Assembly (NCBI GenBank): GCA_019232725.1
Contig: JAFANK010000049.1
Span: 1-5,604 of the forward strand
Direction of reading: 5' to 3'
DNA from: Vulcanimicrobiota bacterium
GTDB lineage: Bacteria; Vulcanimicrobiota; Vulcanimicrobiia; Eremiobacterales; Eremiobacteraceae
DNA length: 5,604 nucleotides
The notes under the pieces are model-generated. The model had not been told where the DNA came from. It made no database searches and was given only the letters and a program-made list of their open reading frames with translations. Shown piece by piece: positions 1-5,035 of this stretch (position 1 is its first letter; every line of letters begins with the position of its first letter). The position numbers and the translations under genes are program-made.

Positions 1-1
1 A

Positions 2-181
2 GTGCTTCGAGCAAAAGGACTTGTGGAAGGATTTAAGGCGCTCCCAATTGGCAAGAAGAGCTACCTGCTAAGGTTGATCGCTGAGGCGCGTAAGCCTAAG
101 ACTCGTAGCGTGAGAATCCAGACAGCTGCAGAGCAAGCCCGCTCAAGGAAACGGCCGAGTCCCCGACGCAACGCGGACTGA
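2..181 (+). CDS. C-terminal part of a YdeI/OmpD-associated (OmdA-like) family protein, truncated by the window edge
   Basis: An open frame enters from the left edge and ends at TGA 179-181, giving 59 visible residues. The segment GFKALPIGKKSYLLRLIAEA followed by RKPKTRSVRIQ fits the end of the YdeI/OmdA family: a short 'F-x-x-L' helix, a helix leading into 'I-x-x-A-K', then the characteristic K-x-x-TR-x-x-RI motif. After it comes a basic tail rich in Arg, Lys and Ser. Family members are small cytoplasmic proteins, often annotated as bacteriocin-protection or OmpD-associated proteins; their biochemical role is poorly defined. The N-terminal part lies outside the window, so start, length and operon context are unknown. 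The gene converges with the peptide-binding lipoprotein gene across a roughly 400 bp gap. The family call is from motif memory; another short DNA-associated basic protein is possible. Confidence 0.6.
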   Translation: MLRAKGLVEGFKALPIGKKSYLLRLIAEARKPKTRSVRIQTAAEQARSRKRPSPRRNAD

Positions 182-249
182 AAAATCGGCACGCATTAGC
201 TTTAATTCGTAAAGGTTCTAGTTCGGCATATGCGGCAGGAATAGACTGG

Positions 250-283
250 TTTTCGCCATTGATTAAATTAGGGATTTTCGCTA
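250..283 (+). repeat. Two short direct repeats TTTTCGCCA / TTTTCGCTA, 25 bp apart
   Basis: TTTTCGCCA (250-258) and TTTTCGCTA (275-283) differ by one base and start 25 bp apart. They run directly into a hairpin containing AGGGGGTCCC. Repeated short motifs beside a GGGGGTC stretch resemble, from memory, the repeated terminal sequences of some IS21-type elements. No transposase or ATPase helper gene is present here, so this is at most a solo end or a coincidence. Confidence 0.25.
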
Positions 284-298
284 GCAGGGGGTCCCGCT
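283..298 (+). repeat. Short GC-rich hairpin
   Basis: AGC-a-GGG-ggt-CCC-GCT can fold into a six base-pair stem with a bulged A and a three-base loop. A second small hairpin (GCAG at 302-305, CTGC at 310-313) follows at once. Neither is followed by a T-run on either strand, so they do not look like intrinsic terminators. They lie in the convergent gap and could be a structured remnant of a mobile-element end. Confidence 0.35.
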
Positions 299-405
299 GT
301 TGCAGAATGCTGCTGTGAGTCGCCCAATGTTGCTGGTGTAAGGACAGATTTCCTACGGTTGGGGCGCCTAGTCCAAGCCCAAAAAAAGGTGTGGTGAGAA
401 GTTAC

Positions 406-522
406 ATGCAGAGTGTCTTTGCGGCTGTAGCTGTTGCAGCTCTGATTTCAGTAGCGATCGCTCCAACACCGATTGAACGCGTGGGCCGAGCAAAGTTCCT
501 TGGGAAGCGGTCAGTGCTATAA
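406..522 (+). CDS. Possible small single-span membrane or exported peptide (38 aa)
   Basis: ATG 406 opens a 38-codon frame ending at TAA 520-522. The first 20 residues are almost entirely Ala, Val, Ile and Leu (MQSVFAAVAVAALISVAIAP), followed by a basic stretch (ERVGRAKFLGKR). This looks like a signal peptide or a single membrane helix with a positively charged tail. The upstream sequence ggtgagaagttac offers only a weak GAGAAG-type ribosome binding site. A frame shifted by one base continues to 589 through a stretch ending KHINSQP, so this could also be the start of a decayed exported protein. I do not recognise it. A hydrophobic frame of this length can arise by chance. Confidence 0.22.
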   Translation: MQSVFAAVAVAALISVAIAPTPIERVGRAKFLGKRSVL

Positions 523-598
523 GCTGATGAAGCTCGTTGTTGATGCGGCCGAAATACCTTCCGAGAAGCACATCAATTCGCAGCCTTGAACTATTGTA

Positions 599-2245
599 CT
601 ACGGAACGTCCCACTCATAGCTGTTCCAAAATTGGTACGCCATGTTGGGGCGCCAATTGCTCAGGTTTGGATTGATGGCGGACCACAGAGACGCGTAATT
701 GATAAAATCGTAGGCATATGCGTCGTGCAGTATATGTTGCATCGCAAAGAACGCTTGCCGTCGGCCTGGTTGTTCCTGTTCGATTCGTTGCAACGTGTAC
801 TCGCGGTCATAGGCGGTGTTGCAAAAGCGCGAGTAGTTCTGCCCATTGGGCGGCAGCTTGTTGCAACCAAACAACTCAGATGCTTCCGGGTCCGAGGCGC
901 CAAAGATGCCGCTCGCGTCGATGTTGAACAGACCCTTTGCGAGGATACCGCCAGCGTCTGCGGGCGCGGTCATGAGTTCGATGGGATACCCTTTGAGATC
1001 GACGGCCACGCCGATGGCGTGCAGCTCGGCCTGCACTTCGGTCGCTAAGCGTAGCTGCTGGCTGTCGGAAGCGTTGAAGATGAGAAGCAATTCGAGCGGC
1101 TTCTGACTTTTGAATCGAATCCCATAACGCTCGACCCAACCTGCGGCATCGAGGTCCCTGCTGGCTTGCTGGGGATCGTAGGATGGTCCTCGCACGTCCG
1201 GGTCATGCGCCCACAATACCGGCGCGATCTCGGTGTTCGCTGGAGTGCGCAGGCTCAGGTAGACAGTCTCGAGCAACGTTGCTTTGTCGATCGCTCGCAT
1301 TAACGCTCGCCGGACTCGCAAATCGTCGGTAGGGGGGCGTTGCGTGTTGAATTCGAGAAACTCGACGTAGTTCAAGGGCGTTCTTACCAGCCGCACATCC
1401 GGCAGTGAGCGCAGAACAGCGAGTTGCGTTTCGTTGACACCCGCATATACGTCGACGTCATGCGTACGTAAGGCGACCAGCATCGTGGTGTAATCTGGAA
1501 TGATCTTGAAGATCAGCCGACGTAAGCGTGGCTTGCGCACCGCGTACTGATTCGGCTCAAGAACGATCTCATCGCCGTGACGCCACTCGGCCACATGGAA
1601 AGGTCCGCTGCCGAAGGGGTTGCTGTTCCAAGACGCATGTGCGATGTATGTGGTGTTACCGAACGCGTGCGCGGGGAGGATGCCGTAAGCGTAATCTGCA
1701 GCCGCAAACAGTTCCGCGACCGCGGCCGCCCATGGTTTTCGCAGGCGAATGCGCACGGTATGCAGGTCGGGCGTGCTAATTGACACGATCTCACGATATG
1801 CCGTTATGTCAGGGACTGGATTGCGAGGGTCCATGATCGCGCGATACGTAAAGTCGACATCATGCGATGTCAGCGGCACACCATCCGCGAACCGCTCGTC
1901 AGGTCGTAGTCGGTAGGTCAGCGTCAGGCCATCGGCAGAGATATCTCCGTTAGCCCGTGAAGGGACGCGTTCCGCCACGACTGGGAATAGGCGGTTTGTC
2001 GCATCGATGCTGACGAGCGGCTCGGTCCACAGCATGCACATGTCCATAGTGGCTTGGTCTGACGCGAACAATGGATTAAGCGTCGAGGGATCCTTAATCC
2101 GGCCGATACGCAACTCATGCGGGAGTCCCCATGCGCGAGAGGGAGCAACTCCAACACTCGCGCGGTGACACGCGACCAAACAAAGCAACGCAGCGAACAA
2201 CGCAGTACGTAGGAAGACAGGCCGTAGCACAGTACCGGCGTGCAC
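599..2245 (-). CDS. Oligopeptide/dipeptide ABC-transporter family 5 substrate-binding lipoprotein
   Basis: This is a complete 548-residue extracytoplasmic solute-binding protein of family 5 (SBP_bac_5; DppA/OppA-like), normal for the family in length. The N-terminus has Arg8 and Arg13, a hydrophobic stretch and lipobox LVAC with Cys26, so it should be a lipid-anchored envelope protein. Mature-domain hallmarks are DPSTLNPLF (52-60), the family signature region YRLRPDERFADG followed by LTSHDV (111-130), ILPAHAF (189-195), GSGPFHVAEWRHGD (212-225), the lobe-crossing ALRTHDVDVYAG (258-269) and VRRALMRAID (311-320). It is expected to bind peptides or similar ligands and hand them to a permease, but no permease or ATPase gene is in the window. 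The annotated start is GTG 2245 with little Shine-Dalgarno. An in-frame ATT at 2270-2272 has AGGA six bases upstream and would add a basic DKRR stretch; I prefer GTG, with moderate certainty. The gene lies about 240 bp behind the sensor gene on the same strand. Confidence 0.93.
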   Translation of the reverse strand: MHAGTVLRPVFLRTALFAALLCLVACHRASVGVAPSRAWGLPHELRIGRIKDPSTLNPLFASDQATMDMCMLWTEPLVSIDATNRLFPVVAERVPSRANGDISADGLTLTYRLRPDERFADGVPLTSHDVDFTYRAIMDPRNPVPDITAYREIVSISTPDLHTVRIRLRKPWAAAVAELFAAADYAYGILPAHAFGNTTYIAHASWNSNPFGSGPFHVAEWRHGDEIVLEPNQYAVRKPRLRRLIFKIIPDYTTMLVALRTHDVDVYAGVNETQLAVLRSLPDVRLVRTPLNYVEFLEFNTQRPPTDDLRVRRALMRAIDKATLLETVYLSLRTPANTEIAPVLWAHDPDVRGPSYDPQQASRDLDAAGWVERYGIRFKSQKPLELLLIFNASDSQQLRLATEVQAELHAIGVAVDLKGYPIELMTAPADAGGILAKGLFNIDASGIFGASDPEASELFGCNKLPPNGQNYSRFCNTAYDREYTLQRIEQEQPGRRQAFFAMQHILHDAYAYDFINYASLWSAINPNLSNWRPNMAYQFWNSYEWDVP

Positions 2246-2294
2246 GGCTCGACGCTTGTCTAAAAAAATGATCGTTCCTGTGCGTGCCCTTTGC

Positions 2295-2357
2295 CTACGT
2301 TCCCGTTTTTAGCCACGTCAGGATGTCGCGCTCCAGCCGTGTAAGCCGATTCCACAT
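2295..2357 (-). pseudogene. Short ORF resembling the start of a LuxR-type helix-turn-helix, or tail of the preceding small ORF (20 aa)
   Basis: ATG 2357 overlaps the stop of the preceding small ORF (TGATG) and encodes MWNRLTRLERDILTWLKTGT before TAG at 2295-2297. LTRLERDILTWLKTG resembles the first helix of LuxR/NarL DNA-binding domains (usual form LTxRExxVLxxLAxG), but the frame stops where the recognition helices should begin. The one-base overlap could be translational coupling or a frameshift scar that split one coding sequence. Nothing longer follows, so any original gene would be truncated. Homology is only suggested by a short motif and may be chance. Confidence 0.25.
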
Positions 2358-2470
2358 CAATGGACGAATGGTCTCAGTTGCCATCTCTCTCGAAGCATCG
2401 CTCTAACGTGCGCGGGCAGAGCGACTCCAAAATTGACATGATTTTGAATCACCCCAGCAAGGACTAGCAT
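2357..2470 (-). CDS. Small ORF directly behind the sensor gene, unknown function (37 aa)
   Basis: ATG 2470 lies 13 bases after the sensor stop codon and is preceded by a perfect AAGGAG (2473-2478), although the two-base spacing is unusually short. The 37 residues read as plausible protein: a hydrophobic start MLVLAGVIQNHV, then FGVALPAHVRAML and the basic, Trp-containing RERWQLRPFVH. Its stop overlaps the ATG of the next small frame. Position, strand and ribosome binding site suggest a third gene of the sensor transcript, or the surviving 5' part of a broken one. I do not recognise a family. A two-piece response regulator or other regulator remnant is conceivable because of the LuxR-like motif in the next frame. 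Confidence 0.35.
   Translation of the reverse strand: MLVLAGVIQNHVNFGVALPAHVRAMLRERWQLRPFVH
2428..2446. repeat. Short inverted repeat CAAAAT-N7-ATTTTG
   Basis: CAAAAT (2428-2433) and ATTTTG (2441-2446) form a six-base inverted repeat around tgacatg. It lies inside the small ORF behind the sensor gene and upstream of the peptide-binding lipoprotein gene. It has the geometry of a small dimeric-regulator operator, but such repeats in AT-rich patches are common by chance. There is no supporting second copy. Confidence 0.2.
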
Positions 2471-2472
2471 CA

Positions 2473-2478
2473 CTCCTT
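2473..2478 (-). promoter_or_regulatory. Shine-Dalgarno AAGGAG before the small ORF at 2357-2470
   Basis: The minus strand reads AAGGAG followed by TG and then ATG 2470. It is the strongest ribosome binding motif on the minus strand of this window, but the two-base gap to ATG is shorter than usual. It is the main reason to take the small ORF seriously. Confidence 0.4.
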
Positions 2479-2483
2479 CAACA

Positions 2484-4874
2484 CTAGCTAACGGGGCTAA
2501 CGCCTACGATGCGCTCACTGTAAGGCACAGATTTCTCTAATCCAGACGCCGTGGTTCCGTAGACCACGCCTGCGTCGGCACAAAGTCTGCGGATAGTGCG
2601 GATCTCGTCTGGATCAAGTGCAGTTCCGTTGTCGTGTGCACCGCACAACAGGACCGCTGGCACCACCTTGCCGGCAGCGATGGGAATCACAAGAGATGGT
2701 CGTGCTACTCCCGTAGGTAGCGCCTCCTCTCTCCAGCCAAGCGACTCAATGCTCGTGGGTTTTAAGGAATCAGCACGTTTGGCGACTGCATCATCGGGCA
2801 GCAGGTGCCAGAGTGTCCCCGATGGCCATCCCAGAGCCGCGACACGCACGGCGCCTCCATCCGCCAACCGTTCGAACAGGGCGACCGAGGCTAGACAGTA
2901 TGCGTTGGCGATCCCACTTGTAAGCAGCTGGTATAGGTCTGCCTTGGAAGCCGCTCGACGTATTGAATCGCTGATGGTGCTAGCTTGCTGTTGGGTGCGA
3001 TGCCACTGGTGATAGAACAATGAATCCACGAGAGTTGCGATGCGGTGTCGTGACGCATTAAGGGAGAACCCCACTAGCAGAGCTGCTCCAGCATAGATTG
3101 CGGTTTGCAGTCGCGAGCCTGCGAGCCTCATGCTAAAGAGCCAATCCAGGCACACTACTATCGTAGCAATTACGGCTGCGATGAGGCCAAGAACAATCGC
3201 GCGGCTGACAACGAACCGGATATCGATAACTCGGTGACGGATCACAGCGTAAGCCACGGTAAGTGGGAAGGCAACGACGAGCACTGATAGGGTGCTTACA
3301 AATAAGCCTGGTAGGCCGGCGAGCGGCCCTCCCCATGAAAGCATGATCGCCACGCAAGCGATCACTGTGCAAAGCAAGCCAAAAACCACCCACTTTATTT
3401 TGTATTGCTCCGGTCCGCGCGTAGTGAAATAGGTCGCCAGCAAGACGACGCATGATAGGAACATAACTGAAGTGACGCTCGCGATCCACGCTGTCCAAAG
3501 ATGACGCGCGACCACGGCTGGCAGAATAAACTGAAGACCCAGGTCCCCCCCAACCGACTCGGCCAGGAGCAGAACGAGTAAGGGAAGTGTGAATCTCTCA
3601 ACAATCCTTCTCCAACCTGTTGGCGTATCGTTTGGAAAGCGCAAACAAAAAACTAGGAACCCAACGATGCCGGCGACGCTGATTACGTCTGCGAGCAAGT
3701 ACAAAACCCAAAGCCAGCCAACAGGCAGGAAGGAGACGGGGTATAAAACTTCATGTGACGAAAGGGCGGTGCTCACGGCAAAGGCCCCGAGATAAAATGC
3801 CCATGTCATCCTGTTTGGGCGAAGAAGTACTAAGACAAGACCCACCACCAAGAAAACAATACAAGCAATAGTCTCGAAAGCGAGGAAGAAGCTATCCGTC
3901 GTGGATAGAGGGGCAAGTGGTCGCGCTTTAAGTGTCACCGCATGGCGTTCACCTCCACGAGAGGTGTGCAACGTCATTTCCTCGCCTGGATAAGGGGCCA
4001 TGAGCCCCTCGAGTATTGCGACGTCACGGAAATGTTTCGACGCTTCTATTCTGTCGCCAATCTTGATCGCGGCCTCGTCTGCTGGGTAGCCAGGAACGAG
4101 ACTCGTCACAAGCCATGAATTGTCGTCAACCGGTAGCGCGTTGTCTCCCACCTGTAGCCCAAAATCTCCATATCGGCCCGGATTCCAGATGACGGCGACA
4201 TAAGACAGGAGCAAAAGAGTAAATGCCGCATATGCGAACGCCGCAACTCCGTTCGCGATTGACGTCGATTGCCGCCGCCGTCGGCGGACCTCATCACTGT
4301 GGCTATTGGGAATGACCCAAGATGTATCTTGGGCTGTGCTTTCGTCCGGAAGACGCGGTTTGGAACGAGCAGGACCGTCACTTGATTGGGAACTAGCTAT
4401 ACCCGCTTGCACCTCGCCACTTTGATGCGCCCCGCTTGACTTCTTGAACTCGCCGGGGGCCTTGAGGCGCTTTTCGGTGGTCTCAAGGTTGTGCCGCAGC
4501 CAAACGCTGCGCACGCCGCCCCGGGACACGCGCATCCCCCGTGTCCTTAGCCTTGCCACAACCGCATCTCGACCCCACGTCGGCTGTTCAACTGCGAGTT
4601 CGACGATCGCAGCTTCAATCTCCGGATCAACCCGGTTTTGCGGAATCGGTTTGTGGCGAGATGCCTCCTCTAATGATGCCTCACCGCCGCTCTTGTACTG
4701 CTCCTGGAAGCGATAAAAGCTAGCCCGAGAGAAGCCCATCTTCTTACAGGCTTCGGCCACATTTCGCAATCGTTTGGCCAATGCCAGAAGACCGAGCTTA
4801 GAGCGCTCCTCTTCGCTACCCATCCTAGTGTCTTGCGACGTCCTGCAAGCCGACGACTCTTCGGACCGTCTCAT
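2484..4874 (-). CDS. Chimeric membrane sensor: IS481-type transposase DNA-binding region fused to TM-PDZ-multi-TM-GAF protein
   Basis: The protein has 796 residues. Residues about 18-139 match the N-terminal DNA-binding half of IS481-type transposases: NVAEACKKMGFSRASFYRF forms the first helix-turn-helix and NRVDPEIEAAIVE through GGVRSVWLRHNLET the second. A polar linker (140-203) ends in RRRRR, then TM1 (about 206-229). A PDZ domain (about 233-316) is marked by YGDFGL and the PGYPADEAAIKIGDRI loop. Roughly nine TM helices follow, near 328-351, 356-376, 386-409, 428-450, 459-483, 495-513, 519-544, 557-580 and 589-605. The C-terminal domain (about 635-780) is GAF-like: ADLYQLL, LASVALFERL, SLVIPIAAGKVVPAVLLCGA. 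By the positive-inside rule both ends are cytoplasmic and PDZ is outside. No kinase, GGDEF or protease residues are seen. ATG 4874 has a weak AGG nine bases upstream; Met18 (4823-4821) matches the transposase start. The membrane part is confidently a sensor-like protein; a regulatory role of the fused DNA-binding part is inference. Confidence 0.82.
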   Translation of the reverse strand: MRRSEESSACRTSQDTRMGSEEERSKLGLLALAKRLRNVAEACKKMGFSRASFYRFQEQYKSGGEASLEEASRHKPIPQNRVDPEIEAAIVELAVEQPTWGRDAVVARLRTRGMRVSRGGVRSVWLRHNLETTEKRLKAPGEFKKSSGAHQSGEVQAGIASSQSSDGPARSKPRLPDESTAQDTSWVIPNSHSDEVRRRRRQSTSIANGVAAFAYAAFTLLLLSYVAVIWNPGRYGDFGLQVGDNALPVDDNSWLVTSLVPGYPADEAAIKIGDRIEASKHFRDVAILEGLMAPYPGEEMTLHTSRGGERHAVTLKARPLAPLSTTDSFFLAFETIACIVFLVVGLVLVLLRPNRMTWAFYLGAFAVSTALSSHEVLYPVSFLPVGWLWVLYLLADVISVAGIVGFLVFCLRFPNDTPTGWRRIVERFTLPLLVLLLAESVGGDLGLQFILPAVVARHLWTAWIASVTSVMFLSCVVLLATYFTTRGPEQYKIKWVVFGLLCTVIACVAIMLSWGGPLAGLPGLFVSTLSVLVVAFPLTVAYAVIRHRVIDIRFVVSRAIVLGLIAAVIATIVVCLDWLFSMRLAGSRLQTAIYAGAALLVGFSLNASRHRIATLVDSLFYHQWHRTQQQASTISDSIRRAASKADLYQLLTSGIANAYCLASVALFERLADGGAVRVAALGWPSGTLWHLLPDDAVAKRADSLKPTSIESLGWREEALPTGVARPSLVIPIAAGKVVPAVLLCGAHDNGTALDPDEIRTIRRLCADAGVVYGTTASGLEKSVPYSERIVGVSPVS
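4458..4823 (-). mobile_element. Remnant or domesticated N-terminal half of an IS481-type transposase, in frame with the sensor
   Basis: Codons 18-139 of the sensor gene encode a segment that resembles IS481-type transposases from their usual first methionine (MGSEEERSKLG) to the end of the two DNA-binding modules (LETTEKRLKA). The characteristic motifs are all present and uninterrupted: EACKKMGFSR, NRVDPEIE, EQPTWG, GGVRSVWLRH. After KRLKA the similarity fades. The catalytic DDE core is missing, apart from a possible echo AQDTSWV at codons 181-187. No terminal inverted repeats were recognised. Loss of the catalytic half with an intact reading frame in the DNA-binding half is compatible with either recent accidental fusion or exaptation. 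The family assignment is from memory of the consensus and is fairly strong. Confidence 0.72.
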
Positions 4875-4916
4875 AAGTCTTGACCTGGCCCAAGGAAGGC
4901 TCTTTTTACGCTGTGC

Positions 4917-5030
4917 TTACGTCGTTGGGCTAGCCTTTTGCCACGGGTCTATGTGCGGATCCAGCCATTCCACAAAAGGATGCGCTGGTCCGTCCAGTGC
5001 GGCCCTCCGAAAAGCGGCTACCAGGGGGAT
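4917..5030 (-). pseudogene. Possible start-less C-terminal remnant of an unknown gene (37 aa)
   Basis: Between in-frame stops at 5033-5031 and 4919-4917 the minus strand reads 37 codons that look protein-like: IPLVAAFRRAALDG, PAHPFVEWLDPHIDP and WQKASPTT. It has no ATG or TTG; one GTG lies mid-way. It ends 42 bases before the sensor start on the same strand. It could be the tail of a gene once upstream of the sensor or transposase segment, cut off when the lipoprotein genes or the IS arrived. I do not recognise the family. Short coherent frames like this can occur by chance, so the call is tentative. Confidence 0.25.
5023..5028 (+). promoter_or_regulatory. Shine-Dalgarno AGGGGG deciding the lipoprotein start
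   Basis: AGGGGG ends seven bases before ATG 5036. This spacing supports ATG 5036 over the in-frame GTG 4997, which has no comparable motif and would place 13 extra residues ahead of the signal peptide. Confidence 0.65.
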
Positions 5031-5035
5031 CTACC

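Larger units (their letters stand above)
182..598. other. Gene-poor convergent intergenic region
   Basis: This gap separates two genes that end towards each other. It has no convincing protein gene longer than about 40 residues. It holds one weak small hydrophobic ORF, a short hairpin and a pair of TTTTCGC direct repeats, each listed separately. A minus-strand GTG-initiated frame at 368-571 (67 codons) follows the lipoprotein gene by 27 bp, but it lacks a good ribosome binding site and recognisable motifs. I saw no hairpin followed by a T-tract in either direction, so no intrinsic terminator is called although one would be expected between convergent genes. Confidence 0.6.
2246..2483. other. 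Spacer between sensor gene and peptide-binding lipoprotein gene
   Basis: The 238 bp between the sensor stop and the lipoprotein start hold two overlapping small minus-strand ORFs and a short inverted repeat, listed separately. Near the lipoprotein start the minus strand has a T-run (2262-2268, read as A on the plus strand) but no hairpin stem next to it, so I do not call a terminator. No minus-strand promoter with good -35 and -10 elements at proper spacing was found, so it is unresolved whether the lipoprotein gene is co-transcribed with the sensor gene. Confidence 0.5.
4875..5035. promoter_or_regulatory. Divergent intergenic region between sensor (-) and lipoprotein (+) genes
   Basis: This 161 bp gap must contain the start signals for both divergent genes. 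On the plus strand a TTGACC (4880-4885) is followed 17 bases later by only a T-rich TTTTTA, a poor -10. No clear minus-strand pair was found. Much of the gap is also readable as a minus-strand coding remnant, listed separately. If the sensor does bind DNA through its helix-turn-helix part, this region is the first place to look for its site. Confidence 0.35.

Noticed and set aside
361..388. Possible terminator: TTGGG ... CCCAA followed by a run of A
   Set aside because: The stem is only five pairs with a loop of about 14 bases, and the A-run on the plus strand would give a T-run on the wrong side of the stem for a minus-strand terminator.
368..571. Minus-strand GTG-initiated 67-codon frame behind the peptide-binding lipoprotein gene
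   Set aside because: No suitable ribosome binding site, no recognised motif, and Gln/Leu-rich composition typical of the antisense of an Ala/Val-rich stretch; not listed as a gene.
632..1048. Plus-strand 138-codon frame
   Set aside because: It is antisense to the well-supported family 5 binding lipoprotein, whose motifs span this region; a shadow frame.
2433..2438. Perfect TTGACA as a plus-strand -35 element
   Set aside because: No -10-like hexamer at 16-18 bp, and no plus-strand gene follows; it lies inside a minus-strand small ORF.
4106..4381. Minus-strand 91-codon frame starting near the sensor linker
   Set aside because: It is offset by one frame from the TM1-PDZ coding sequence, which carries clear domain motifs; a shadow frame.
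2484..4874. Histidine kinase or diguanylate cyclase annotation for the large membrane protein
   Set aside because: The translation contains no H-box, N/G boxes, GGDEF or EAL motifs; it ends shortly after the GAF-like domain.
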